Assembly: GCF_029407905.1 (NCBI RefSeq)
Contig: NC_073625.1
Location: 165,994,240-166,058,239, forward strand
DNA: 64,000 bases
Source: Bubalus kerabau
Taxonomy: Eukaryota > Chordata > Mammalia > Artiodactyla > Bovidae
Reading direction: 5' to 3'
Shown one piece after another: positions 55,143 through 64,000 of the stretch. The notes under the pieces were generated by a model. The model was given only the letters and a program-made list of their open reading frames with translations. It was not told where the DNA came from and ran no database searches. The translations under genes were made by a program, and so were the position numbers. How positions within the stretch are numbered: the stretch's first letter is position 1; each line of letters begins with the position of its first letter.

Positions 55143-56408
55143 TCTGTTGTTTTCCTCTATTTCTTTGCATTGATCGCTGAGGAAGGCTTTCTTGTCTCTT
55201 TTTGCTATCCTTTGGAAGTCTGCATTCAGATGGGAATATCTTTCCTTTCTCCTTTGCTTTTCACATCTCTTCTTTTCACAGCTATTTGTAAGCCCTCTTC
55301 AGACACCCATTTTGCTTTTTTGCATTTCTTTTCCATGGGGATGGTCTTGATCCCTGTTTTCTGTACAATGCAATGAACCTCTGTCCATAGTTCATCAGGC
55401 ACTCTATCAGATCTAGTCCCTTAAATCTATTTCTCACTTCCACTGTATAATCATAAGGGATTTGATTTAGGTCATAGCTGAAAGGTCTAGTGGTTTTCCC
55501 TACTTTCTTCAATTTAAGTCTGTATTTGCAATAAGGAGTTCATGATCTGAGCCACAGTCAGCTCCTGGTCTTGTTTTTGCTGACTGTATAGAGCTTCTCC
55601 ATTTTTGGCTGCAAAGAATATAATCAATCTGATTTTGGTGTTGACCATCTGGTGATGTCCATGTGTAGAGTCTTCTCTTGTGTTGTTGGAAGAGGGTGTT
55701 TGCTATGACCAGTGCATTTTCTTGGCAAAACTCTATTAGCCTTTGCCCTGCTTCATTCCGTACTCCAAGGCCAAATTTGCCTGTTACCCCAAGTGTTTCT
55801 TGACTTCCTACTTTTGCATTCCAGTCGCCTATAATGAAAAAGACATCTTTTTTGGTTGTTAGTTCTCAAAGGTCTTGTAGGTCTTCATAGAACCGTTCAA
55901 CTTCAGCTTCTTCAGCGTTACTGGTTGGGGCATAGGCTTGGATTACAGTGATATTGAACAGTTTGCCTTGGAAACGAACAGAGATCATTCTGTCTAGCGT
56001 GGGCGGCTGTGACATCACATAGTGCGGCCGAGAGGAGCTACCCGAGGTCAGGGGTGGTGGCCGGGAGGAGCAATCCCACCTTCAAGGAGCGGTGTCTGCC
56101 CTGGCACAGGAGGGCCTAGAGGAGCTATTCCACATTCCAGGTCAGGAGGGGCGGCAGTGAGGAGATACCCCTTGTCCAAGGTAAGGAGCAATGGCTGCAC
56201 TTTGCTGGAGTAGGCATGAAAAGATACCCCACATCCAAGGCAAGAGAAACCCAAGTAAGATGGTAGGTGTTGCAAGAGGGCATCAGAGGGCAGACACACT
56301 GAAACCATAATCACAGAAAACTAGTCAGTCTAATCACACTGGGACCATAGCCTTGTCTAACTCAATGAAACTAAGCCATGCCTGTGGGGCACCCAAGATG
56401 GGCATGTC

Positions 56409-56780
56409 ATGGTGGAGAGGTCTGATAGAATGTGGTCCACTGGAGAAGGGAATGGCAAACCACTTCAGTATTCTTGCCTTGAGAACCCCATGAACACTAT
56501 GAAAAGGCAAAATGATAGGATACTGAACGAGGAACTCCCCAGGTCAGTAGGTGCCCAATATGCTACTGGAAATCGGTGGAGAAATAACTCCAGAAAGAAT
56601 GAAAGGATGGAGCCAAAGCAAAAACAATACCCAGTTATGAATGTGACTGGTGATAGAAGCAAGGTCCAATGCTGTAAAGAGCAATATTGCATAGGAACCT
56701 GGAATGTCAGGTCCATGAATCAAGGCAAATTGGAAGTGGTCAAACAGGACATGGCAAGAGTGAATGTTGACATTCTATGA
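56409..56780 (+). pseudogene. BovB N-terminal / early endonuclease fragment
   Basis: Plus-strand frame from the inverted 5' part. It reaches the APE-type endonuclease start, 'IGTWNVRSMNQGKLEVVKQD', then a TGA stop (56778-56780) replaces the usual Gly of the following box. Just beyond, the codon at 56787-56789 is Lys (aaa) where BovB normally has the Glu of its 'ISEL' endonuclease box, so the site looks dead in two ways. The leader includes an embedded Bov-A-like block (about 56440-56495), a normal part of BovB. Confidence 0.7.
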
Positions 56781-56893
56781 ATCAGCAAACTAAAATGGAC
56801 TGGAATGGGTGAATTTAGCTCAGATGACCATTATATCTACTACTGCGGGCAGGAATCCCTTAGAAGAAATGGAGTAGCCATCATGGTGCAGAG

Positions 56894-57044
56894 TTTAGGG
56901 AAAAACATATCCTTGAGCAAAATGAGTTGTTTTGTTGTGTAATAATTAGCTCTGGGCTTAGAGGAAAAAAAAGTTTGTCCTTTTCTCCTCCTGAAGAGCC
57001 CCAGACTCCTTTCCCCTCCTTGGGGACCCTGGACTTCTTATCAA
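56894..57044. other. filler sequence at BovB / old L1 boundary
   Basis: About 150 bp that match neither BovB nor the flanking old L1 by eye. Contains C-rich text ('ccccagactcctttcccctc'). Confidence 0.4.
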
Positions 57045-57548
57045 CCTACCTAAGAATTGACACTCTCAAATTTTCCAATTAATAAATGTAGGATATCCTT
57101 CCATTTACTTATAGTCTTCAATTTCTTTCACAGTGTCTTTCAGAGTGTAGCTCTTTTAACTCCTTTGTTAAATTTACTTCTAGATATTTTATTCTTTTTG
57201 ATTTGATTATAAATGGGATTGTTATCTTGATATCTCTTTATCAGTATATTGATATCTCTTTATCAGTTCATTATCACTGTATAGAAATGCGACATTTTAT
57301 TTATTAATCTTGTATCATACAACTTTACTGAATGTGTTTATTAGTTCTAACAATTCTTATTGGTAAAGTAAAGGACTTATATTTTAAATTGTTATATATT
57401 AATATCATAATTTTACAGCTATGGAATGTCAATATAAGACACTTGGAGTAAAGCAGAAAAATGTATTCTATTAGTGTGTTTTACATTCTATTAGTGTGTT
57501 TGACACAAAATTTATAAAGAAAGTTAGCTCATGTAAATAGTGGAAGGG

Positions 57549-57763
57549 AGCTTTCCCAATGGCTCAGTGGTAAAGAATCTGCCTGCCAAAAAAAGAGATG
57601 TGGGTTCAATCACTGGGTTGGGAAGATCCCCTGGAGAAGGGAAAGGCAACCCACTCTAGTATGTTTGCCTGGGAAATCCAATGGCAAGAGGAGACTGGCA
57701 GGCTACAGTCCATGGGGTCACAAAAGAGTCGGACACAACTGAGTGACCAAAAACAACTGCTAC
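57549..57763 (+). mobile_element. Bov-tA SINE with near-perfect TSD
   Basis: Head 'agctttcccaatggctcag', Bov-A body, 'cggacacaactgagtgacc'. The TSD aaatagtggaaggg (57535-57548) and aaatagtggaggg (57764-57776) differ by one base indel. Confidence 0.9.
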
Positions 57764-57776
57764 AAATAGTGGAGGG

Positions 57777-58288
57777 CACAAGCTGTGTTAAAAACCTTAT
57801 TAGTTCATTATCACTCAGGGATCTTGGAAGGAACGGATGATGTCCTTTGGCCCACACAGCAGATATATGGCAAGAAGCCCTCTAAATAGTGAGGAATGCA
57901 GAAAGAGAAGCATAGAATAAAGATTGATAGAAATAAAAGGAGATATTTTATTTCCTCCATTTAGGGAGAATTCTAGAGATTATCCCAATTTAGGCTATTG
58001 GAGGTAAAGGGAAAGCAAGCATTGGAATGATTCTGGAGTAGCTGCAGAACTCCATGTCTTTAGTATAAAACTGTCAGGAACAACAAATACTGGCTTTCTA
58101 TCATAAAGATACTTCTAGGCTAGCATTTTCCATACTGTTTTATTGAATCAGGATTTAGGGACACAACTTGGACCTTCATACCAAAAATGATACAAAAAAT
58201 TGCATAATCAGATCAGTCTTATTGAAGAATTAGTTACTTATCTAATATGACACTGAAAAACTTCTCTCTAGTTCCTAAAATCCTGTAC
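57777..58288. other. unclassified stretch
   Basis: No recognised feature. Confidence 0.5.
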
Positions 58289-58577
58289 ACTTGCAATGCA
58301 GGAGACCCGGTTTGGATTCCTGGGTCGGGAAAATCCTCTGGAGAAGGGATAAGCTATCCACTCCAGTATTCTTGGGCTTCCCTTTTGGCTCAGCTGGTAA
58401 AAAATCCACCTGCAATGTGGGAGACCTGGGTTAGATCCCTGTGTTGGGAAGATCCCCTGGAGAAGGGAAAGGCTACCTACTCCAGTATTCTGGCCTGGAG
58501 AATTCCATGGACTGTAGAGTCCATGGGGTCGCAAAGAGTCAGACATGACTGAGCAACTTTCACTTTCATTTCACTAC
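58289..58577 (+). mobile_element. two Bov-tA SINE units in tandem
   Basis: Unit 1 (58289-58372) starts inside the tRNA-like part ('acttgcaatgcaggagaccc') and stops in the Bov-A body at 'ccactccagtattcttg'. Unit 2 (58373-58577) is complete from 'ggcttcccttttggctcag' to 'caactttcactttcattt'. Unit 1 does not resume after unit 2, so this is not a simple insertion of one into the other. Confidence 0.85.
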
Positions 58578-58798
58578 TTGATATGTATTTATTTTACCTT
58601 TTTACTTACTGATTGGTTTTTAAGTCTTCATGGATATTAGTACTATATGTTCCATTATGTAAATAGCATAACAAAGGCAGCTGAACTTTCCCAAACCCCA
58701 TCAGCTACCATCTTTATTATGGTTATATATGGTGGGTGGGGTGTTGCTTGAAAATCTGTTCAGAAAATGAAACCTTTAGGAAAAGAAACATTTCTATA

Positions 58799-58964
58799 CT
58801 GAAACCCAGATAAATTACCATTTTGTGTTTCAAGCTCATGGATTTCCTCCCTAATTCTTACCCAGTACATCCAGATTATGCCTGAAACCCAGATAAATTA
58901 CCATTTTGTGTTTCAAGCTCATGGATTTCCTCCCTAATTCCTACCCAGTACATCCAGATTATGG
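58799..58964. repeat. 83-bp tandem duplication
   Basis: Copy 1 is 58799-58881 and copy 2 is 58882-58964. The only difference I see within the copies is t versus c in 'aattcttaccc' / 'aattcctaccc'. The sequence itself is not a known repeat. Confidence 0.95.
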
Positions 58965-60902
58965 CTTATGGTAGAGCTGCCTGATCACACAGTGGGAAAG
59001 ATACCTTAATGGATGTCGGAAGTAGGTTATTGAATAGACTAATGGAAGTGTTTTAAGAATTCCAAGTACTCTTCATATTAGAACCCTTGTCATAAATGTG
59101 ACAATATTAACAATAACAATCCTCTCTAACAAAACACTAAGATCAGGTCTGACTCAGTAACAGCCACTGGTTCCACTCTGCTCTGTCCATGGATGCCCTG
59201 ATTTCCATTTCTAGTCCTGAGTACATATTGTTCAATTCAATAGCCTAAATTTTTACTAGTAAAACAGAATGTCAAAGTGAATTCAGTAATTAGCTTTCCC
59301 ATTAGGAGATAATGCTATCCACATTTCTATTTCCAATTAATCCAAATATAGAAATGCTATAGTAACCAGACAGTATGTTCTTTGAAGCTCTGATCTTATG
59401 ACATTGTCATGACATCAGCAAACTTTCATCAGAGATGTTATTATAGAACACAGTTCTGAACAAATAGAACTTTTTCTCATTTTTTTTTCCTTGAGTGTAC
59501 TTATTTTGCAATTTTAAAACCTTCAAGAAATAGGCAACTTCTCCTGGTCTGTTTGCTGAGAAAAATTTTAAGTATTTGTAAACAGGATAAATCTTTTTGT
59601 AAGATTAAGAATGGAGAATATGAATTGAGAGTATTTTGAGATCATATCCCCAAAATGTAAAGCATTTATGAAAAATTTCCTTGAGAACTAGTGAAAATAA
59701 ACAGGCCTAACTGGTGGGATAGAGTTGCAGGTTCCATTTCAGTAGCAGGTTTGGCATATGTGAAATTATGTAATGTTGTAATCATTCCTTTAGCTCTTTG
59801 TGGGGCTATAGATCTATATTCTAAACTTATCTAATAAAACACTGAGTTTTGAAGCTGTATCTAATTGTTCTCCAGTAGAAACAAATTGTTAAATGGAATA
59901 TGACATTTGCCTGCTCCCTGTCCAGCAACAAGGAGGCTTATTTTTGAATGTGGTTAATTCTACATAAGTCACATTTTCAACTTATGCTGTCAGGGTTTCC
60001 CTAGAGAAAGATAGAGGTAGAGATTTGTCATTGGGTAAATATTTAAATATATAATTATATGGCTGTTACCTATGTTCATACTTATGTAAGAAGCAGAATA
60101 AAATGTCATTCTTACCATTCAGAGGCCAAACTGGAAGACTTTATCCAGGAAAATGTCTGATCAATTCATAGAAACAATAGGCTTGAGACAACCCAAAAAG
60201 AAACACAAGAACTATCTGATCAAAAATAATCACAAACAGAGAAAATGAAAAGAAGCATTCAGAGAGATCCAATGCCTACTGTCATCAAAATGAGTACTAT
60301 TGAGTACAATGAGATAAATTGGATCCTCTCAAGTGGTTGGAATTACGATGATTAGGATAGCTTTATAGGAATAATTTTTAGGTGGCTGCAATGTGGTTTT
60401 CAAATAAGGATTACACAATAGCAGTTTTTTAAATCTTCTTAAAAACTGGTCAAGCAGTAAGGTTGTGTGACCTCTGCTTCCTTGAACCAAATCAAAGGCA
60501 GGCTGTTTCATAAGAACAGAGCACCACCTTGTGTTGGTAAGTTATTACACCTCCCTGGGACACCCGAGGAGGCCCTTGCCATCAGCAGAAGACAGCTTGT
60601 CAGTAATGCCACTGAGTAAAACAGGCCTTACATAGTAGCTGCATTTATATTCTAAGAGAGATAAGGAACGAAAACAATATGAAGAGATAGCTAGTTAGAC
60701 AAATATTTTTTGTAACTTTTAATATAAGCACTTCATCTCCAGAATTTTGTAATCTAAATTCATCACTCTGATCTCAAGTTGATTTTGCGTTTAACAAATT
60801 ATGTTCATTTTCTTTTAACTTGAGCCACAAAGTTATTTTGAATTTGAAGTAACTTAGAAGTACATTCATTATTTCCTGAGTATTTAGTAAATAAAGTTAT
60901 TT
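58965..60902. other. stretch without clear repeats
   Basis: About 1.9 kb of AT-rich DNA. 59993-60035 ('gtcagggtttccctagagaa') faintly resembles a common old mammalian repeat end. No gene seen. Confidence 0.45.
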
Positions 60903-60911
60903 AGAAACCAC

Positions 60912-61204
60912 CGGATTTGGGAGAATGGCATTGAAACATGTATACTATCATGTATGAAACGAGTCACCAGTCCAGGTTCGATGCACGATACTGGATGCTT
61001 GGGGCTGGTGCACTGGGATGACCCAGAGGGATGGCATGGGGAGGGAGGAGGGAGGAGGGTTCAGGATGGGGAACACATGTATACCTGTGGCGGATTCATT
61101 TCGATGTTTGGCAAAACCAATACAATATTGTAAAGTTTAAAAATAAAATAAAATGAAAAAGAAAAAAAAAGCATGCAACATAAACTAACAGAAAAAAAAA
61201 AAAA
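60912..61204 (+). mobile_element. young L1 3' end with TSD and candidate 3' transduction
   Basis: L1 3' UTR from 'cggatttgggagaatggcat' to the terminal 'aaagtttaaaaataaaat' block and A-rich tail (to about 61170), then 21 bp of non-L1 sequence (61171-61191), then a second A-run. The TSD agaaaccac is at 60903-60911 and 61205-61213. Confidence 0.88.
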
Positions 61205-61213
61205 AGAAACCAC

Positions 61214-61527
61214 TGAATGTCAACTGTCTTAAGTTGAAAATACATTCATCTTATATGTTTCTAGTAAAACCATAAGAGTATTTATGTAGTAAGAAGTAGT
61301 CAAACAGCATTACAGACCTTCACTTTTGTACAGTCATGGATGTAAGAGTTTTATTTTTTATATAAAATGAGAAATGTAGAGTATTGCAAATGTAGTCTTC
61401 AAATTAAACTTGCCTCATCCTCAGTATTCCTAGGGCACTGGTTTAATAAAATTAAAACCGTTTCATGTTAAAGTGGTTTTGCCTCATGTCTCATCTTCTG
61501 TCTTCAGTTCTTTGGCACAGGACCTGG
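61214..61527. other. unclassified stretch
   Basis: No recognised feature. Confidence 0.5.
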
Positions 61528-61884
61528 CCTTATGGCTCAGACGGTTAAGCATCTGTCTACAATGAGGGAGACCTGGGTTCGATCCTTGAGTCGGTAAGAT
61601 CCCCTAGAGAAGGAAATGGCAATCCACTCGAGTACTATGGCCTGGAAAATCCCATGGACAGAGGAGCCTGGTAGGCTACAGTCCATGGGGTAGCAAAGAG
61701 TCGGACACGACTGAGCGACTTCACTTTCACTTTTCACTTTCATGCATTGGAGAAGGAAATGGCAACCCACTCCAGTGTTCTTGCCTGGAGAATCCCAGGG
61801 ACAGAGGAGCCTGGTGGGCTTCCGTCCATGGGGTCACACAGAGTCAGACACAACTGACGCGACTTGGCGGCAGCAGTAGCAGCA
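61528..61884 (+). mobile_element. Bov-tA head joined to two Bov-A units
   Basis: tRNA-like head 'ggccttatggctcagacgg', Bov-A unit 1 to 'cgacttcactttcac', linker 'tttcatgcattggagaagg', Bov-A unit 2 ending in a gcagcag tail. A head-plus-dimer arrangement, longer than ordinary Bov-tA or Bov-A2. Confidence 0.85.
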
Positions 61885-62099
61885 GGGCAATTGAAATGTG
61901 ACTTGTGTGACTAAGAAATTTTAAACTGTGTTTAATTTTATTTGACATAACTTAAATTTAAATATTCATATGTGACTAGTGCCTACTGTATGGACAGGGT
62001 GCTTCTACAAAAATGCCTTAACAGAAAAATCTATGTTGAATGAATAAATGTCAAGGTATTTGAACATGATATGTTAAATGATCTCTACGTTTTTAGTGT

Positions 62100-62165
62100 A
62101 GGAAATAATTAAAATTGTAATCTTCACATTATATATCTTTATATATATATATATAAATATATAAC
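62100..62165. repeat. (TA)n-rich low-complexity tract
   Basis: Near-pure TA run at about 62137-62163 with AT-rich flanks. Confidence 0.85.
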
Positions 62166-62292
62166 TCATATAACTCATCCATGTGAGAATTTTTCATAAT
62201 CTAAATAAGTGAGATAGTTTTGCTTGCTGCCTGTACTTCTGTTCATCATTTTCATATGGTTTAAAAGTCATTTTGTTTTCTTCAAGTGAAGT

Positions 62293-62488
62293 GCAAACGT
62301 TAGTCGCTCAGTCGTGTCCGACTCTTTGTGACCCCGAAGAGGCCAGGCTCCTCTGTGCATATTTCCCAGGCAAGAATACTGGAGTGGGTTGCCATTTACT
62401 TCTCCAAGGGATCTTTCTGACCCAGGGATCAAACGCAGGTCTCCTGCATTGCAGGCAAATTCTTTACCACTGAGCCACCAGGGAAGCT
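62293..62488 (-). mobile_element. Bov-tA SINE
   Basis: Reverse Bov-tA from 'ttagtcgctcagtcgtgtcc' to the complement of the head, 'gccaccagggaagctgg'. A small deletion after 'ctttgtgaccccgaag' shortens the body. Confidence 0.9.
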
Positions 62489-62984
62489 GGAGGAATTCTG
62501 AAAGCAATAAATTTAATTATTGGTTTCATTAAAATAAAATAGAATTTTTACACAGCTATGTAAGTAGCTTTGAAATATCTATGAGTAAATTTGAAGTTTC
62601 TATGAGTAGATTTGAAATTCAGTACAATCTTCTCCAAAAGTTCAAAGTAAAGTTATAGTAGGAACCCTTTATCTCATTAATTCTTTTTCTGTCTCCATCC
62701 TGAGCAAGTACTTAGGACCATATGGCATCCTGAAAAGTTGTTGTTGTTGTTTTTTGACTGGAAAGTATATGGGAACATCTAATATTTTGCATTTAAATTC
62801 AAACTTTATTTGTCTTTGTTCAGCAAATATTTATTAAAGCTATATTACACATCATGCAATCTTCCAGGTACTGGGGCTGATATAAAAATCAACTCTATTC
62901 ACATCCTTAACATTTGCAACTTTGGGACCAGGAATCAGTTACTTTTAACAGTTAAAAATATATATGGAATATTTAATTCTTCCA

Positions 62985-63115
62985 ACAGCTCAGTGAGATG
63001 CTATTATTAACTTCTTTAAAGTATTATAATTGATAAATGGGAAAGTCAGGATTTGAACTTGTGTCCTATTATTTGCAAGCCAGAAACTGGCCGCATCTAT
63101 GCTACACTGAATGGT
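62985..63115 (+). repeat. MIR SINE relic
   Basis: 'cagctcagtgagatgctatt', 'gataaatgggaaagtcagg' and 'atttgaacttgtgtcctat' follow the MIR order. Confidence 0.55.
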
Positions 63116-63147
63116 CTATACATAGGAATTTTAAGCATTTCTTAAAG

Positions 63148-63237
63148 ATCCAGGGGATCTTCCTGACCCAGGAATCGAACCCAAGTCTCCTGCACTGCAG
63201 GCAAATTCTTTACCATCTGAGCCACCACGGAAGCCCA
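63148..63237 (-). mobile_element. Bov-tA SINE, tRNA-like part only
   Basis: Complement of 'gatcccctgg' through the B-box region ('ggaatcgaacccaagtctcc') to the head, 'gccaccacggaagccc'. The 3' Bov-A body is absent. Confidence 0.85.
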
Positions 63238-63266
63238 AACAAAATATTATGAGGGCCTAAAGAGTT

Positions 63267-64000
63267 TCATTTATGCAGAGTACATCATGAGAAACGATGG
63301 GCTGGAAGAAGCACAAGCTGGAATCAAGATTGCTGGGAGAAATATCAATAACCTCAGGTATGCAGATGACACCACCCTTATGGCAGAAAGTGAGGAAGAA
63401 CTAAAGAGCCTCATGATGAAAGTGAAAGTGGAGAGTGAAAAAGTTGGCTTAAAGCTCAACATTCAGAAAACGAAGATTGTGGCATCTGGTCCCATCACTT
63501 CATGGCAAATAGATGGGGAAAAAGTGGAAACAGTGTCAGACTTTATTTTTCTGGGCTCCAAAATCACTGCAGATGGTGATTGCAGCCATGAAATTAAAAG
63601 ATGCTTACTCCTTGGAAGGAAATTTATGACCAACCTAGATAGCATATTCAAAAGCAGAGACATAACTTTGCCAACAAAGGTTCGTCTAGTCAAGGCTATG
63701 GTTTTTCCAGTGGTCATGTATGGATGTGAGAGTTGGACTGTGAAGAAAGCTGAGTGCCGAAGAATTGATGCTTTTGAACTGTGGTGTTGGGGAAAACTCT
63801 TGAGAGTCCCTTGGACTGCAAGGCGATCCAGCCAGTCCATTCTAAAGGAAATCAGTCCTGGGTGTTCACTGGAAGGACTGATGCCGAGGCTGAAACTCCA
63901 ATACTTTGGCCACCTCATGTGAAGAGTTGACTCATTGGAAAAGAGGAATTGGGAGCAGGAGGAGAAGGGGACGACAGAGGATGAGATGGCTGGATGGTGT
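63267..64000 (+). mobile_element. BovB LINE 3' half, cut by window edge
   Basis: Starts in the RT ('tatgcagagtacatcatgag') and continues through the post-RT region to the window end, where it is still inside BovB ('gaggatgagatggctggatg'). 5' truncated. Confidence 0.93.
63287..63922 (+). pseudogene. BovB RT end and post-RT fragment, well preserved
   Basis: 211 codons without a stop: YADD at residues 25-28, 'SEEELKSLMMKVKVESEK', 'VSDFIFLGSKITADGDCSHE', 'AMVFPVVMYGCESWTVKKAE', '[20 protein letters not shown]'. It ends at a TGA after 'YFGHLM', the same place where several other copies in this window end or shift. No endonuclease or N-terminal RT, so it is not active. Confidence 0.88.

Larger units (their letters stand above)
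51806..56893 (-). mobile_element. near-full-length BovB LINE with inverted 5' end, interrupted by a solo LTR and a SINE
   Basis: 3' tip 51806-51865, then 53270-54479 and 54703-55994 (post-RT, RT and late endonuclease, minus strand), then 55995-56893 in plus orientation (5' UTR 'gcgtgggcggctgtgacatc' and early endonuclease). About 60 bp of BovB separate the two parts in an intact element. This is the product expected from twin priming. Interrupting elements: solo LTR 51866-53269 and Bov-tA 54496-54702. No TSD found. Confidence 0.85.
49791..57365 (-). repeat. ancient L1, invaded by a young L1 and by BovB
   Basis: Pieces 49791-50030 (3' UTR side), 50918-51805 (ORF2: 'gattccacatataagtgg', 'tggctgagtaacatacagc', 'gttgctggattgtatggtgg') and about 57045-57365 ('tattttattctttttgattt', 'caactttactgaatgtgttt') are successive parts of one old L1 on the minus strand. 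Between 51805 and 57045 roughly 0.6-0.7 kb of L1 seems to be missing at the BovB insertion. Everything between is younger. Confidence 0.7.

Overview
The window is ruminant nuclear DNA, most likely cattle or a close bovid. The lineage evidence is the repeat content: BovB (RTE-class LINE), Bov-tA and Bov-A2 SINEs, CHR-type tRNA-derived SINEs, young bovine L1 with its characteristic 3' end, and endogenous-retrovirus LTRs. These lie over an older mammalian layer of MIR, L2, ancient L1 and small DNA transposons. I found no host protein-coding gene, exon, tRNA, rRNA or CpG island that I can support. Every open frame longer than about 130 codons that I examined reads as BovB or L1 protein, or as the antisense of one. 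The window looks like an AT-rich intergenic or deep intronic tract.

Layout. 1-17.5 kb: scattered Bov-tA and CHR SINEs, a 5'-truncated L1 tail with exact target-site duplications (TSDs), an old LTR-like repeat (5.77-6.54 kb), a retroviral LTR split by BovB (11.7-12.5 kb), L2/MIR relics, a (CA)n tract and a Bov-A2. 17.8-20.7 kb: two BovB copies head to head, forming arms of about 1 kb in inverted orientation. 21-34 kb: mostly unclassified AT-rich DNA with isolated SINEs and BovB 3' fragments. 34.4-37.6 kb: one MIR split by two opposite BovB copies, one of which is itself split by two SINEs. 38.35-38.54 kb: a small hAT-like transposon. 39.07-41.16 kb: a 5'-inverted L1 with a second L1 inserted inside it, both bounded by TSDs. 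43.3-49.0 kb: the longest stretch with almost no recognisable repeats. 49.8-57.4 kb: an old L1 invaded by a young L1 and by a near-full-length, 5'-inverted BovB, which in turn carries a solo LTR and a Bov-tA. 57.5-64 kb: SINEs, an 83-bp tandem duplication, a young L1 3' end with a candidate 3' transduction, and a BovB running off the window edge.

No set of genes works together here. The interest lies in the order and mechanism of the insertions (twin priming, 3' transduction, nesting, inverted pairing), which can be read directly from the junctions. All family names come from recognition by eye, without a database search. Boundaries without a stated TSD are approximate. I did not find an undescribed biological system.
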